Assembly (NCBI RefSeq): GCF_022179525.1
Contig: NZ_BPQX01000021.1
Span: 1 to 64,000 of the forward strand
Direction: 5' to 3'
DNA from: Methylobacterium persicinum
GTDB lineage: Bacteria; Pseudomonadota; Alphaproteobacteria; Rhizobiales; Beijerinckiaceae
DNA: 64,000 bases
Shown here: positions 46,740 through 56,939 of the stretch, piece by piece
How positions within the stretch are numbered: the first letter of the stretch is position 1
Layout of the letters: each line of letters begins with the position of its first letter
Notes under the pieces: generated by a model
The model's input: only the letters and a program-made list of their open reading frames with translations
Databases searched by the model: none
Told to the model about the DNA's origin: nothing
Translations under genes and position numbers: made by a program

Positions 46740-47282
46740 ATTCGTAGACCTATGAGAGCCATGCCGGCCCCGCAGAAGGACGGGCCGCGCGCCAACCGCG
46801 ACATCCGCGGGGTGCGAGACGTGCAGTTGATCGACGATACCGGGCAGAACCGCGGCGTCGTCCCCTTCTTTGACGCCCTGGCCTTGGCCGAGGAGGTGGG
46901 GCTCGATCTCGTCGAGATCGCCCCGAATTCTGTTCCTCCGGTCTGCAAGCTGCTCGATTACGGGCGCTTCCGCTTCAATGAGCAGAAGAAGCAGAACGAG
47001 GCGCGCAAGCGTCAGAAGACGGTCGAGGTCAAGGAGATCAAGCTCCGCCCCGGCATCGACAAGCACGACTACGACACCAAGATGAAGTCGGTGCAGCGGT
47101 TCTTCGAGGAGGGCGACAAGGTCAAGGTCACCCTGCGCTTCCGCGGTCGCGAGATGGCGCACCAGGATCTGGGCCTCAAGCTCCTCGAGCGTGTGAAGCA
47201 CGAGACCGCCGAGATCGCCAAGGTGGAAAGCGAGCCGATGCTCGAAGGCCGCCAGATGATCATGATCCTCGCGCCGCGCTGA
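46740..47282 (+). CDS. infC: Translation initiation factor IF-3 with AUU start codon
   Basis: 180 residues when begun at the ATT at 46740, nine bases after an AGGAG. Starting at 46578 would add 54 residues that no IF-3 has, and the next ATG (46752) removes four conserved residues. The N-domain ([25 protein letters not shown]...[21 protein letters not shown]), the Lys/Arg-rich linker ([14 protein letters not shown]) and the C-domain ([40 protein letters not shown]) are complete. IF-3 rejects non-standard start codons, so an AUU start gives negative self-control, as in E. coli. Confidence 0.93.
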   Translation: MRRPMRAMPAPQKDGPRANRDIRGVRDVQLIDDTGQNRGVVPFFDALALAEEVGLDLVEIAPNSVPPVCKLLDYGRFRFNEQKKQNEARKRQKTVEVKEIKLRPGIDKHDYDTKMKSVQRFFEEGDKVKVTLRFRGREMAHQDLGLKLLERVKHETAEIAKVESEPMLEGRQMIMILAPR

Positions 47283-47305
47283 TCGCGGCGCCCTTCCATG
47301 GTTCA

Positions 47306-47328
47306 CGCGCCGCCCCTCCGGCGGCGCG
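47306..47328 (+). terminator. Hairpin between infC and moeB
   Basis: CGCGCCGCC (47306-47314) pairs perfectly with GGCGGCGCG (47320-47328) around a five-base loop, 24 bp after the infC stop. No T-run follows, so this is a weak or Rho-assisted terminator, or an mRNA 3'-end stabiliser. Confidence 0.4.
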
Positions 47329-47344
47329 GGATGATCACCAGCGC

Positions 47345-48142
47345 ATGGCTCTCGACCCGGACGAGATCGAACGGTATGCCCGCCACCTCGTCCTGGCCGA
47401 GGTCGGCGGACCAGGGCAGGCAAAGCTCAAGGCGGCGCGGATCCTCGTGGTCGGCGCGGGGGGCCTCGGGGCGCCCCTGATCCAGTACCTTGCCGCCGCC
47501 GGAATCGGCACGATCGGCATCGTCGATGACGACACGGTGTCCCTGTCCAACCTGCAGCGGCAGGTGATCCACGCCACCCCGGATATCGGCCGGTTGAAGG
47601 TGGAGAGTGCCGCGGCCGCGGTCGGGCGCCTCAATCCGCATGTCAGCGTCGAGGGGCATGCCGTCCGGCTGACCGCGGACAACGCCGCCGGCCTCATTGC
47701 CCGCTACGACCTCGTGGCGGACGGGTCGGACAATTTCGCCACCCGCTACCTCGTCTCCGACACCTGCTTCCATGTCGGCCGCCCCCTGGTGACGGCGGCG
47801 CTGGGCCGGTTCGACGGCACCCTGACGACGATCCGCGCCCACGAGACCGGGGCGGACGGGCGCCCGAACCCGACCTATCGCTGTCTGTTCCCGAGCCCGC
47901 CGCCCCCCGGCACCGTTCCGCCCTGCGCGGAAGCCGGCGTGCTCGGCGCCCTCGCGGGTGTGATGGGCTCCCTGATGGCGATGGAGGTCATCCGGGCGGT
48001 CGCGGACTTCGGCGAGCCCCTCGTCGGGCGTCTCCTCATGGTCGATGCCCGGGCGATGCGCTTCGAGACGCTTCACTACGGCTGGGATCCCGACAATCCC
48101 CTGAGCGGCGATGCGGACCGCCGGAGCCGGCCCTCTCCCTGA
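47345..48142 (+). CDS. moeB: Molybdopterin-synthase adenylyltransferase MoeB/ThiF family
   Basis: 265 residues, an E1-like enzyme. ATP-binding core: VVGAGGLGAPLIQYLAAAGIG, then GIVDDDTVSLSNLQRQVIHA, YDLVADGSDNFATRYLVSDT and PPCAEAGVLGALAGVMGSLMA. It would adenylate the C-terminus of MoaD (or ThiS). The usual zinc-binding Cys pairs are not seen. The first is reduced to YRCLFP preceded by Thr, and no CxxC lies near the C-terminus. This is found in many alphaproteobacterial MoeB proteins. The pathway role (molybdopterin versus thiamine) is inferred from family. Confidence 0.85.
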   Translation: MALDPDEIERYARHLVLAEVGGPGQAKLKAARILVVGAGGLGAPLIQYLAAAGIGTIGIVDDDTVSLSNLQRQVIHATPDIGRLKVESAAAAVGRLNPHVSVEGHAVRLTADNAAGLIARYDLVADGSDNFATRYLVSDTCFHVGRPLVTAALGRFDGTLTTIRAHETGADGRPNPTYRCLFPSPPPPGTVPPCAEAGVLGALAGVMGSLMAMEVIRAVADFGEPLVGRLLMVDARAMRFETLHYGWDPDNPLSGDADRRSRPSP

Positions 48143-48166
48143 CGGTCGGCACGACCGCGACATCGG

Positions 48167-49060
48167 TCACGCCATCGCGCTGATCACCGCGCTGCGGACG
48201 GTGTCGAGGCAGGGGTTCTGGTTGTCCCGGCGGGATGCCAGCAGCAGTTCGGGCTGCGCTGTCGCGGGAAGCCGGATGGAGCGCAGGACCACATGGGCCA
48301 TCCGGATGCTGCGCACGCCCTCCGGCACGAGGGCGACGCCGAGACCCGCATCCACCAGCGCCACCATCGCGTGGACCTGATTGACCCTCTGCACCACCTG
48401 CGGACGGACGCCGCCGGCTTCGAACAGCCCGTCGAGCAGATCGATGAAGTAGCGTCCGCCCCGGGGCGACCACGTGACGAAGGGCTCTCCATCGAGATCG
48501 CGGAGGGTGGGCGCCCTTCCACTGGCCAGGGGATGGTCCCGCGGCACCGCCAGGATAAGCCGCTCCCGTGTCAGGGGGACGGCGTCGATCCCGTCTTCGG
48601 CGAGGGCCGGGGACGGACGGAGGAGGGCGAGGTCGATCCGGTTGCCCTCGAGGGCATGGATCTGCTCCCCCGACACCATCTCCTCCAGCACGAGGGCGAT
48701 CTCCGGCAAATGGGCGCGGAGATGGGCCACGAGGCGGGGCAGGGCACGGTAGGCCGAGGCCGCCGTGAAACCGAGTCGCACGAGGCCGCTCTCTCCCCGG
48801 GCGGACCGGCGCGTCAGGCGTTCCGCACTCTCCACCGCCGCCAGAACCCGGTAGGCCTCGGCGAGGAAGGTCCGGCCGGCGGGCGTCAGACGCACCGCCC
48901 GGGTCGAGCGCTCCAGCAGATCGACGCCCAGGGACCGCTCCAGCATCTGGATCTGCCGGGACAGGGGCGACTGCGTAAGGTTCAGCCGGGCCGCCGCCCG
49001 GCCGAAATGCAGTTCCTCCGCCACGGCCACGAAGCTGCGCGCATGCCCCAGATCGAACAT
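48167..49060 (-). CDS. LysR-family transcriptional regulator of the glucarate cluster
   Basis: 297 residues from the ATG at 49060 (MFDLGHARSFVAVAEELHFG). The helix-turn-helix is at residues of about 5-60 (RAAARLNLTQSPLSRQIQML, ERSLGVDLLERSTRAVRLTP). The effector-binding domain is at 90-290, with VRLGFTAASAYRALPRLVAH and similar LysR blocks. It is transcribed divergently from the sugar-acid genes starting at 49168, so it likely binds the 107-bp gap and activates them when D-glucarate or galactarate, or a pathway intermediate, is present. That regulation is inferred. Confidence 0.87.
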   Translation of the reverse strand: MFDLGHARSFVAVAEELHFGRAAARLNLTQSPLSRQIQMLERSLGVDLLERSTRAVRLTPAGRTFLAEAYRVLAAVESAERLTRRSARGESGLVRLGFTAASAYRALPRLVAHLRAHLPEIALVLEEMVSGEQIHALEGNRIDLALLRPSPALAEDGIDAVPLTRERLILAVPRDHPLASGRAPTLRDLDGEPFVTWSPRGGRYFIDLLDGLFEAGGVRPQVVQRVNQVHAMVALVDAGLGVALVPEGVRSIRMAHVVLRSIRLPATAQPELLLASRRDNQNPCLDTVRSAVISAMA

Positions 49061-49167
49061 TGATGCAGGATCCGGGATAATCGAGCCAAAATCAACGTTG
49101 GACGCAACAGCACGCGGGCCGTACCCGAAAACGAGACGCCCCAAAGGCGCGATTCTGGGAGAGAACG

Positions 49168-50082
49168 ATGGCTCGGATGACCCCCGAAGAAATGGCGAAG
49201 CAGCTCGGCTCGGGCCTGCTGTCCTTCCCCATCACGCATTTTCGCGATGACCTGACCTTCGACGAGCCCGCCTACCGGGACAACCTTTCCCGGCTCGCCG
49301 ACTACCGGGTCTCGGGCCTCTTCGCCGCCGGCGGCACCGGCGAGTTCTTCTCCCTCACCCCCGCCGAGATCGACCGGGTCCTGCGCGCCGCCGTCGAGGA
49401 AACCCGCGGCCGGACGCCGGTGATCGCCCCGGCCGGACAGGGCACGGCCCTGGCCGTCGAGATGGCCAAGGCCGCCGAAGCCGCGGGCGCCGACGGGATC
49501 CTCCTGCTGCCCCCCTACCTCGTCGGCTCGGAGCAGGCCGGCCTCGCCGCCCATATCGAGGCCGTGTGCAAGGCCACAAGCCTCGGTATCATCGTCTACA
49601 ATCGCTCCAACGCACAGTTGAACGAGACGACCCTCGCCGGCCTGTGCGAGCGCTGCCCCAACCTGGTCGGCTTCAAGGACGGCGTCGGTGACGTGGAGTT
49701 GATGACCCGGGTCTATGCCGGGCTCGGGGATCGCCTCACCTACGTCGGCGGCCTGCCCACCGCCGAAACCTTCGCCCTGCCATATCTGGAAATGGGCGTG
49801 ACGACCTATTCCTCCGCGATCTTCAACTTCCTGCCGGAATGGGCCCTGTCGTTCTACGACTCGGTCCGCCGCCGGGACCGGGATGCGGTCTACGCCGAGC
49901 TGAAGAGCTTCGTGCTTCCCTACATCGCCATCCGCAACCGGAAGCGGGGCTACGCCGTGTCGATCGTCAAGGCCGGGATGACCGCCGTCGGCCGCCATGC
50001 CGGCCCGGTTCGCCCGCCGCTGACGGACCTCGACGCGGGTGAGCTGGCCGAGCTCAAGGCCCTGATCGGCGACCGCCGCTGA
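49168..50082 (+). CDS. kdgD: 5-dehydro-4-deoxyglucarate dehydratase
   Basis: 304 residues, DapA superfamily TIM barrel. The Schiff-base Lys is Lys170 in VGFKDGVGD, with YNRSNAQLN and [20 protein letters not shown] (pyruvate-site GTGE) also present. It converts 5-keto-4-deoxy-D-glucarate to 2,5-dioxopentanoate, releasing water and CO2. It is the first gene of the operon, with GGGAGA before the ATG. A 10-bp perfect hairpin follows the stop. Confidence 0.93.
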   Translation: MARMTPEEMAKQLGSGLLSFPITHFRDDLTFDEPAYRDNLSRLADYRVSGLFAAGGTGEFFSLTPAEIDRVLRAAVEETRGRTPVIAPAGQGTALAVEMAKAAEAAGADGILLLPPYLVGSEQAGLAAHIEAVCKATSLGIIVYNRSNAQLNETTLAGLCERCPNLVGFKDGVGDVELMTRVYAGLGDRLTYVGGLPTAETFALPYLEMGVTTYSSAIFNFLPEWALSFYDSVRRRDRDAVYAELKSFVLPYIAIRNRKRGYAVSIVKAGMTAVGRHAGPVRPPLTDLDAGELAELKALIGDRR

Positions 50083-50090
50083 CGTCTCCC

Positions 50091-50115
50091 TCCCGGGCGA
50101 CCCGTTCGCCCGGGA
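50091..50115 (+). promoter_or_regulatory. Perfect hairpin between kdgD and the transporter gene
   Basis: TCCCGGGCGA at 50091-50100 pairs with TCGCCCGGGA at 50106-50115 around a five-base loop, eight bases after the kdgD stop. No U-run follows. It could be an mRNA 3'-stabiliser allowing unequal expression of kdgD and the genes after it. Confidence 0.5.
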
Positions 50116-50200
50116 CCCTGTGCGAACGATCACGACACGCCGGCCAACGGCGGAGCAGCGAGCGCCCCATCAAGGGGTGCAGCCTCTCGGGAGAACGCCC

Positions 50201-51556
50201 ATGGACATCTCGACATCCCCCGCGGCTGCGGAGGCGCTGGCTCCCTCGGGGGTCCGGCGCGGTCGCGTGCGGTTCCTCATTGCGCTGATGCTCTTCGCGG
50301 CCACCGCGATCAATTACGCCGACCGGGCGACCATCTCCATCGCCGGCCCCGACATGGCCAAGGACCTCGGCCTCACGCCGGTCCAGATGGGCTACGTCTT
50401 CTCGGCCTTCGCGTGGTCTTACGTGCTGGCGCAGATTCCCGGCGGCTGGCTCCTCGACCGCTTCGGCGTAAAGTGGGTCTACGCCGCCTCCATCGCCATC
50501 TGGTCGGGTTTCACCCTCATGCAGGGGGCGGTCGGCTTCTTCACCGGCCTCGCCGCGGTCGTCCTCCTGTTCGCCCTCCGCCTCCTCGTCGGCCTGAGCG
50601 AGGCGCCGGCCTTCCCCGCCAACGCCCGCATCGTCGCCGCGTGGTTCCCCGCCCGGGAGCGCGGGATGGCCTCCGCCTTCTTCAACTCGGCGCAGTATTT
50701 CGCGACCGTGCTGTTCACGCCGCTCATGGCGTGGATCGTCTACACCTTCAGCTGGCACCACGTCTTCACGGTGATGGGCCTGCTCGGCGTCCTCTTCGCG
50801 CTCCTGTGGCTCAAGCTCGTGCATGGGCCCGAGAACCACCCGATGATGGGACGCGCCGAGCGGGACTACATCCGGCAGGGCGGCGCGCTGATGGCGATGG
50901 AAGGCGTCGCCTCCTCCGGGGCCGGGCAGGCCGGGCGCACCCTGAAGCAACTCCTGTCGAACCGGATGCTGCTCGGCATCTATTTCGGGCAATACTTCAT
51001 CACCGTGCTCACCTACTTCTTCCTCACGTGGTTCCCGGTATACCTCGTGAAGGAGCGCGGCCTGTCGATCCTGCAGGCGGGCTTCGCGGCGGTGCTGCCG
51101 GCCCTGTGCGGCTTCATCGGCGGCATCCTGGGCGGCTTCCTCTCGGACGTGCTCCTGCGCCGGGGGTATTCCCTCACCGCCGCCCGCAAGATCCCCATCG
51201 TCGCCGGAATGCTGATCTCGATGGCGATCGTCGGCTGCAACTACGTCCAGGCCGACGCCCTGGTGGTTGGGCTCATGGCGCTCGCCTTCTTCGGCAAGGG
51301 CGTCGGCGCCCTGGGCTGGGCCGTGGTGGCGGACACCTCGCCGAAGGAGAGCGGCGGCCTGTCCGGGGGGTTATTCAACACCTTCGGCAACACCGCCGGC
51401 ATCACGACGCCCATCGTCATTGGCTACATCGTCCAGCAGACCGGCTCGTTCAACGGCGCCCTGGTTTTCGTCGGCGCGAACGCCCTGGCCGCGGTGTTCT
51501 GTTACCTCGTCGTGGTCGGCCAGATCCGCCGCGTCGAACTCGCCCCGCAGGGCTGA
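50201..51556 (+). CDS. MFS sugar-acid transporter (glucarate/galactarate type)
   Basis: 451 residues from the ATG at 50201 with GGGAGAA before it. Twelve hydrophobic segments fit the anion:cation symporter branch of MFS transporters. [20 protein letters not shown] at the first helix and [20 protein letters not shown] in the first loop are hallmarks, as are [20 protein letters not shown] and [20 protein letters not shown]. It imports D-glucarate, galactarate or related hexarates with protons. The substrate is inferred from the surrounding genes. Confidence 0.9.
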   Translation: MDISTSPAAAEALAPSGVRRGRVRFLIALMLFAATAINYADRATISIAGPDMAKDLGLTPVQMGYVFSAFAWSYVLAQIPGGWLLDRFGVKWVYAASIAIWSGFTLMQGAVGFFTGLAAVVLLFALRLLVGLSEAPAFPANARIVAAWFPARERGMASAFFNSAQYFATVLFTPLMAWIVYTFSWHHVFTVMGLLGVLFALLWLKLVHGPENHPMMGRAERDYIRQGGALMAMEGVASSGAGQAGRTLKQLLSNRMLLGIYFGQYFITVLTYFFLTWFPVYLVKERGLSILQAGFAAVLPALCGFIGGILGGFLSDVLLRRGYSLTAARKIPIVAGMLISMAIVGCNYVQADALVVGLMALAFFGKGVGALGWAVVADTSPKESGGLSGGLFNTFGNTAGITTPIVIGYIVQQTGSFNGALVFVGANALAAVFCYLVVVGQIRRVELAPQG

Positions 51557-51563
51557 GAGACGC

Positions 51564-51594
51564 CCGGCCCGCCGCGCTCGGCGGGCCGGTCTTT
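51564..51594 (+). terminator. Terminator-like hairpin between the transporter and gudD
   Basis: CCGGCCCGCCG at 51564-51574 pairs perfectly over 11 bp with CGGCGGGCCGG at 51579-51589 around four bases, followed by TCTTT. This is a fair intrinsic terminator inside the cluster and may lower gudD expression or terminate part of the message. Confidence 0.55.
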
Positions 51595-51626
51595 CCCTGA
51601 CGACCAAAGCCAGCCGGGAGGCCCCC

Positions 51627-52979
51627 ATGCCGTTCGAAGAGACCCCGCACGCCGCACGCCACACCCCCGTCGTCACCGGAATGACGGTGGTGCCGGTCGC
51701 CGGGCGCGACAGCATGCTCCTGAACCTGTCCGGGGCGCACGGCCCGTTCTTCACCCGCAACCTCGTGGTGCTCACCGACTCGACCGGCGCCACGGGGCTC
51801 GGCGAGGTCCCCGGCGGCGAGGGAATCCGCGGCGTGCTCGAGGAGGCGAGGGACCTCGTCGTCGGCCAACCGCTCGGCGCCTGGAACGCCGTCCTCAACG
51901 CCATGCGCACGCGCTTCAGCGACCGGGATGCCGGCGGCCGCGGCCTCCAGACCTTCGACCTGCGGGTGACGATCCACGCGGTGACGGCGGTGGAATCCGC
52001 CTGCCTCGATCTCCTCGGCCAATATCTCGGCGTGCCCGTGGCCGCCCTCCTGGGCGAGGGCCAGCAGCGCGATGCCGTCGAGATGCTGGGTTACCTCTTC
52101 TATGTCGGCGACCGCCGCCGCACGGACTTGCCCTACCGCGAGCCGGGGGCCCGCGACGGCTGGATGCGCCTGCGCGACGAGGAGGCCCTGACGCCCGACG
52201 CCGTCGCCCGCCTCGCCGAGGCAGCCCACGAGGCCTACGGCTTCAACGACTTCAAGCTCAAGGGCGGCGTGCTTGCGGGCGAGGCCGAAATGGAAGCTGT
52301 CACCGCGATCAAGCGGCGCTTCCCCCAGGCCCGCGTGACCCTGGACCCTAACGGGGCGTGGTCGCTGGCGGAGGCCATCGCCCTGTGCAAGGGCAAGGGC
52401 GACGTGCTGGCCTATGCCGAGGACCCGTGCGGAGCCGAAGGCGGGTTCTCCGGCCGCGAGGTGATGGCCGAGTTCCGCCGGGCCACCGGCTTGCCCACCG
52501 CCACCAACATGATCGCCACCGATTGGCGCCAAATGCGCCACGCGATCCAGTTGGGCTCCGTCGACATCCCCCTGGCCGACCCGCATTTTTGGACGATGGC
52601 CGGCGCGGTGCGGGTGGCCCAGCTCTGCCGGGACCACGACCTGACGTGGGGATCCCACTCCAACAACCACTTCGACGTGTCGCTCGCCATGTTCACCCAT
52701 GCCGCCGCCGCCGCGCCGGGGCGGGTCACCGCCATCGATACCCACTGGATCTGGCAGGATGGGCAGCGTCTGACACAGGAACCCCTTCACATCCGCGGTG
52801 GCCTCGTCCACGTACCGGAGCGCCCCGGCCTCGGAATCGAGATCGACTGGAGCGAGGTCGAGGCGGCGCACGAACTCTACAAGCGCCACGGGCTCGGCGC
52901 CCGCGATGACGCGGCGGCGATGCAGGGCCTGATCCCGGGCTGGACCTTCGACAACAAGCGCCCCTGCCTCGTGCGCTGA
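51627..52979 (+). CDS. gudD: Glucarate dehydratase
   Basis: 450 residues, enolase superfamily, from the ATG at 51627 (GGGAGG upstream). Active-site marks are the KLK pair in NDFKLKGGV, metal ligands in [18 protein letters not shown] and [12 protein letters not shown], and the His-Asp region [20 protein letters not shown]. It dehydrates D-glucarate (and L-idarate) to 5-keto-4-deoxy-D-glucarate, the substrate of KdgD. It follows the transporter gene after a terminator-like hairpin. Confidence 0.94.
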   Translation: MPFEETPHAARHTPVVTGMTVVPVAGRDSMLLNLSGAHGPFFTRNLVVLTDSTGATGLGEVPGGEGIRGVLEEARDLVVGQPLGAWNAVLNAMRTRFSDRDAGGRGLQTFDLRVTIHAVTAVESACLDLLGQYLGVPVAALLGEGQQRDAVEMLGYLFYVGDRRRTDLPYREPGARDGWMRLRDEEALTPDAVARLAEAAHEAYGFNDFKLKGGVLAGEAEMEAVTAIKRRFPQARVTLDPNGAWSLAEAIALCKGKGDVLAYAEDPCGAEGGFSGREVMAEFRRATGLPTATNMIATDWRQMRHAIQLGSVDIPLADPHFWTMAGAVRVAQLCRDHDLTWGSHSNNHFDVSLAMFTHAAAAAPGRVTAIDTHWIWQDGQRLTQEPLHIRGGLVHVPERPGLGIEIDWSEVEAAHELYKRHGLGARDDAAAMQGLIPGWTFDNKRPCLVR

Positions 52980-53004
52980 GGCGCACACCGCGATGGAGGA
53001 CGGA

Positions 53005-54576
53005 ATGACACTCACCGGACGAAACATCATCGGCGGCCGGCCCGAGGGCGAGGGCACGGCGTTCCGCGCCGTGGCGGCGGCCACCGGCCGGGAGATCGAG
53101 CCAACGTTCCACGCGGCGACCGCGGACGACGTGGACCGGGCCTGTGCCCTGGCGGACCAAGCGTTCGACGCCTACCGGGAAACCGATCCGGAGCGCCGGG
53201 CCGCCTTCCTGGAGGCGATCGCCCAGGCAATCCTCGACATCGGCGATTCCCTGATCGTCCGCTGCATGGAAGAGAGCGGCCTTCCCCGGGCCCGGCTCGA
53301 AGGCGAGCGCGGGCGCACCGTCGGCCAGCTGCGCATGTTCGCGGGCGTCCTCCGGGAGGGCAGCTTCCTCGGCGTGCGGATCGACCCCGCCCTGCCGGAC
53401 CGGCAGCCGCTCCCCCGCCCCGACCTGCGCCTGCGCAACGTCGCCGTGGGCCCCGTGGCGGTCTTCGGCGCCTCGAACTTCCCCCTGGCCTTCTCGGTGG
53501 CCGGGGGCGACACCGCCTCCGCCCTGGCGGCCGGCTGCCCCGTGGTGGCCAAGGCCCATCCGGCCCATCCGGGCACGTCCGAACTCGTCGGCGCGGCCGT
53601 GGCCAAGGCCGCGGCCCAGTGCGGGATGCCGGAAGGCGTCTTCTCCCTCCTCTTCGATGACGGCATCGTCGTCGGACAGCGCCTTGTCTCCGATTCGCGC
53701 ATCGCCGCAGTGGGCTTCACCGGCTCGCGGACGGGGGGGACGGCGCTCATGAAGCTCGCCGCCGAACGTCCGGTGCCGATCCCGGTCTATGCGGAGATGA
53801 GTTCGATCAACCCCGTGGTCCTGCTTCCGGACGCCCTCGCGTCCCGGGGGGGCGCCATCGGCAAGGCCTTCGTGGGCGCCCTGACCCTCGGGTCGGGCCA
53901 GTTCTGCACCAATCCGGGCCTGGTCCTGGCCGTGGAGGGAGCCGGCCTCGACGCCTTCCTCTCGGGCGCGGCCGCGGCGCTGGAAGGCGTGGCGGCGCAG
54001 ACCATGCTGACGCCGGGCATTCACCGGACCTACTGTGCCGGCGTCGCGGCCCTCGAGGCCAACGAGGCCGTGACCCTTCTCGCCCGGGGGCGGGGCGGGG
54101 GCGAGACGCAGGGACAGGCGGCCCTGTTCGCGACGAGCGCCGCCGCGTTCCTGGCCGACCACCGCCTCGAGGCGGAAGTGTTCGGGGCAGCCTCCCTCGT
54201 GGTCCGCTGCCGGGACATCGGCGAGATCCGCGCCGTGCTGGCCAGGCTCGAAGGCCAGCTGACGGCGGCCCTGCACATGGAGCCCGGCGACCACGAAGCC
54301 GCCCGCGCCCTGCTGCCGATGCTGGAACGCCGGGTCGGCCGCATCCTCGTCAACGGGTTCGGGACCGGCGTCGAAGTGGGCCATGCCATGGTGCATGGCG
54401 GCCCGTATCCGGCCACCTCGGATGGCCGCACCACCTCCGTCGGTAGCCTCGCGATCCAGCACTTCCTCCGGCCGGTCTGCTACCAGGACCTGCCTGATAC
54501 CCTCCTGCCGAGGGAGTTGCAGCAGGCCAACCCCCTCGGGATCCCCCGGCGGATCGACGGCCGCCACGAAGCCTGA
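53005..54576 (+). CDS. 2,5-dioxovalerate (alpha-ketoglutaric semialdehyde) dehydrogenase
   Basis: 523 residues from the ATG at 53005 with GGAGG five bases upstream. NADP+-type aldehyde dehydrogenase: [40 protein letters not shown], catalytic Glu in [10 protein letters not shown] and catalytic Cys in [10 protein letters not shown]. It oxidises 2,5-dioxopentanoate to 2-oxoglutarate, completing the pathway into the TCA cycle. It begins 26 bp after gudD. Confidence 0.92.
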   Translation: MTLTGRNIIGGRPEGEGTAFRAVAAATGREIEPTFHAATADDVDRACALADQAFDAYRETDPERRAAFLEAIAQAILDIGDSLIVRCMEESGLPRARLEGERGRTVGQLRMFAGVLREGSFLGVRIDPALPDRQPLPRPDLRLRNVAVGPVAVFGASNFPLAFSVAGGDTASALAAGCPVVAKAHPAHPGTSELVGAAVAKAAAQCGMPEGVFSLLFDDGIVVGQRLVSDSRIAAVGFTGSRTGGTALMKLAAERPVPIPVYAEMSSINPVVLLPDALASRGGAIGKAFVGALTLGSGQFCTNPGLVLAVEGAGLDAFLSGAAAALEGVAAQTMLTPGIHRTYCAGVAALEANEAVTLLARGRGGGETQGQAALFATSAAAFLADHRLEAEVFGAASLVVRCRDIGEIRAVLARLEGQLTAALHMEPGDHEAARALLPMLERRVGRILVNGFGTGVEVGHAMVHGGPYPATSDGRTTSVGSLAIQHFLRPVCYQDLPDTLLPRELQQANPLGIPRRIDGRHEA

Positions 54577-54595
54577 CCACTGACGAACCCCCCTC

Positions 54596-54622
54596 CCGCC
54601 GGCGCGGCCCAGGTGCCGGCGG
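54596..54622 (+). promoter_or_regulatory. Hairpin between the semialdehyde dehydrogenase gene and garD
   Basis: CCGCCGGC (54596-54603) pairs with GCCGGCGG (54615-54622), an 8-bp stem with an 11-nt loop in an 83-bp gap. No U-run follows. The role is unknown. Confidence 0.35.
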
Positions 54623-54659
54623 AGTCCCGTGACGGCGGGGTCGGCCCGGGGCAGCTTCC

Positions 54660-56243
54660 ATGGAGATGCAGATGACCGCGATTCAGGGCTTGTCGTCCGT
54701 GGCATCGGCGCCCGGAGCCGGCGACGCCCCTCGGACGATCCGCGTCCACCCGGACGACAACGTCGCCATCGTCGTCAACGCCTTCGGCCTGCCCCCCGGC
54801 ACGATCCTGCCCGACGGGGTCGTGCTTAGGGAGTTCGTGCCCCAGGGCCACAAAGTGGCCCTTGCGGATGTTCCCGCCGGAGCGCCCGTCCGCCGCTACG
54901 GCGAGGTCGTCGGCCTCGCGATCGAGCCGATCCCCGCCGGCAGCTGGGTGGAGGAATCCCGGGTCGAGACCCCCACCGCCCCCGACCTCGACGCCCTCGA
55001 TCTCACGCCGCACCCGCCGGCCGCCCTGCCCACATTGGAAGGCTACACCTTCGAAGGGTATCGCAATCCGGACGGGACGGTCGGCACCAAGAACATCCTG
55101 GCGATCTCGATCAGCGTGCAATGCGTGGCCGGGACCCTCGACGTCGCGATCCGCCGGATCAAGGACGAATTGCTGCCGCGCTACCCCCACGTGGACGACG
55201 TGGTCGGCCTGACCCATGCCTATGGCTGCGGCGTCGCCATCAACGCCCCCGAGGCGGCGATCCCGATCCGCACCCTTCAGAACCTCGCCCGCAACCCGAA
55301 CTTCGGCGGCGAGGTGATGGTCGTCGGCCTGGGCTGCGAGAAGCTCGTCTCCGAACGGCTCGTCCCCGACGGGGCCCGGGCGGGCGGCGTCACGCGCCTG
55401 CAGGACGAGCACCATGCGGGCTTCGGCATGATGCTCGACACGATCATGGCCATGGCCGAGGAGCGTCTGGCCGTCCTGAACGAGCGTCGGCGGGAGACCT
55501 GCCCGGTCTCCGACCTCGTGGTCGGTCTGCAATGCGGCGGGAGCGACGCCTTCTCGGGCGTCACAGCCAATCCCGCCATGGGAGTCTGCGCGGACATGCT
55601 TGTCCGGTGCGGCGCGACGGTGCTGTTCTCCGAGGTCACCGAGGTGCGCGACGCGATCCACCTCCTCGTCCCCCGGGCGGCGACGCCGGAGGTCGCCAGC
55701 GCGCTGGTGCGAGAGATGGCGTGGTACGATGCCTACCTCGCCAAGGGAGGAGCCGACCGCCGGGCCAACCCGTCGCCGGGCAACAAGAAGGGTGGCCTGA
55801 ACAACATCGTCGAGAAGGCCCTCGGTTCGGTGGCGAAGTCCGGCTCCGCGCCGATCAGCGGCGTGCTGGCGCCCGGCGAGCGGGTGCGGGAGCGCGGACT
55901 GATCTTCGCCGCGACGCCGGCAAGCGACTTCGTCTGCGGCACGCTGCAACTCGCCTCGGGGATCACGCTGCAGGTCTTCTCCACGGGCCGCGGCACGCCC
56001 TACGGCCTCGCCCAGGCCCCAGTGATCAAGGTCGCCACCCGCACGGAACTCGCCGAGCGCTGGTCGGACCTGATCGATTTCGATGCCGGGCGCGTCGCTA
56101 CGGGCCACATGACCTTGGAGGAGGCCGGCGCCGCGCTGTTCCAGCTGATCATCGATGTGGCGAGCGGGCGGACACGCCCGTGGTCGGACCGCTGGGGGCT
56201 CTACAACGACCTGACGCTCTTCAATCCGGCCCCCGTCACCTGA
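54660..56243 (+). CDS. garD: Galactarate dehydratase (UxaA/GarD family)
   Basis: 527 residues. An N-terminal SAF-like domain (residues of about 20-95) is followed by the large altronate/galactarate dehydratase domain: [66 protein letters not shown] and PAGNKKG-like [19 protein letters not shown]. It converts galactarate (and possibly other hexarates) to 5-keto-4-deoxy-D-glucarate, feeding KdgD. The frame continues into non-coding sequence only on other frames, and the tRNA-Gln gene follows on the opposite strand. Confidence 0.93.
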   Translation: MEMQMTAIQGLSSVASAPGAGDAPRTIRVHPDDNVAIVVNAFGLPPGTILPDGVVLREFVPQGHKVALADVPAGAPVRRYGEVVGLAIEPIPAGSWVEESRVETPTAPDLDALDLTPHPPAALPTLEGYTFEGYRNPDGTVGTKNILAISISVQCVAGTLDVAIRRIKDELLPRYPHVDDVVGLTHAYGCGVAINAPEAAIPIRTLQNLARNPNFGGEVMVVGLGCEKLVSERLVPDGARAGGVTRLQDEHHAGFGMMLDTIMAMAEERLAVLNERRRETCPVSDLVVGLQCGGSDAFSGVTANPAMGVCADMLVRCGATVLFSEVTEVRDAIHLLVPRAATPEVASALVREMAWYDAYLAKGGADRRANPSPGNKKGGLNNIVEKALGSVAKSGSAPISGVLAPGERVRERGLIFAATPASDFVCGTLQLASGITLQVFSTGRGTPYGLAQAPVIKVATRTELAERWSDLIDFDAGRVATGHMTLEEAGAALFQLIIDVASGRTRPWSDRWGLYNDLTLFNPAPVT

Positions 56244-56420
56244 GTGACCGACCGGAAAGGCGCCATCCTTTCCATTGTCGTGAAAGCGTCGGAGCCAACA
56301 CCCGTCGGCATCGCCCGACAGGCCGGTCACGCGTGTCCGCTCCGATCACGGTGCGAACGCCCGCGCAACGGTCGCGACCTCAGACTAGTTTTCAGAGAGT
56401 TGACGCGAAAGACGAGAAGG

Positions 56421-56494
56421 TGGCTGGGGGACCTGGATTCGAACCAGGACTAGAGGAGTCAGAGTCCACCGTTCTACCGTTAAACTATCCCCCA
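56421..56494 (-). tRNA. tRNA-Gln (anticodon CUG)
   Basis: Read on the minus strand, the acceptor is TGGGGGA paired with TCCCCCA, and the gene ends with an encoded CCA at 56421-56423. The D-arm is GTTTAACGGTAGAAC, the anticodon loop CTCTGAC gives anticodon CUG, and the T-arm is CCTGG-TTCGAAT-CCAGG. The anticodon stem has one T-T mismatch (GTGGA with TCCTC). The length is 74 nt. It decodes CAG glutamine codons. Confidence 0.93.
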
Positions 56495-56641
56495 ATGAGC
56501 CGCTTCGCTGGCTCGCGCTTCCGAATCCATTGCACGGACGGAAGAAAGGCCCGAAGCTCTGCAACGGGCTGGCGTCAGATAGGGGGAAAGGCGGGACGGG
56601 TCAACTGGCCCCGGCGGTCTTTCTGCGCTCAGGTCCCGCCC

Positions 56642-56875
56642 TCATCGCCCCATGCTCGCCCAGAGGACGGCGAGTATCGCGGCACCGATGAGGTTGTAGG
56701 CCACGGCCCAGAGCCACAGGCCCTTGAATACACCGCTGGGAACGCGGGGGCGGTGGGCCCCCGTCCGCGGGCGGTGGCGATCGTCCGGCGTCGGCCAGAT
56801 CGCACTCCGCGGCGCCTTGAGGTGCCGCGTCAGGCTGTCGGGCAGATCGGGCTCGCGCTGCTCGGGGCCGGCCAT
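56642..56875 (-). CDS. Small hypothetical membrane protein
   Basis: 77 residues from the ATG at 56875. A polar, Arg/Pro-rich N-terminal part (PDLPDSLTRHLKAPRSAIWP) precedes one membrane helix (LWLWAVAYNLIGAAILAVLW, residues of about 54-74). A single-pass protein with cytoplasmic N-terminus is predicted. It lies just downstream of the hybrid kinase gene on the same strand, with a 64-bp gap. The function is unknown. Confidence 0.6.
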   Translation of the reverse strand: MAGPEQREPDLPDSLTRHLKAPRSAIWPTPDDRHRPRTGAHRPRVPSGVFKGLWLWAVAYNLIGAAILAVLWASMGR

Positions 56876-56939
56876 GTCATACCTTCGCCTCGCCATCGCG
56901 CGGAATGGTCCACCGGCCGGGGCCGGCTGGCAACCGGCA

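Noticed and set aside
52726-56330. Two minus-strand frames of over 600 codons opposite the aldehyde dehydrogenase and garD
   Set aside because: Mirror frames of strongly conserved enzymes; His/Gly/Arg-rich with no recognisable fold.
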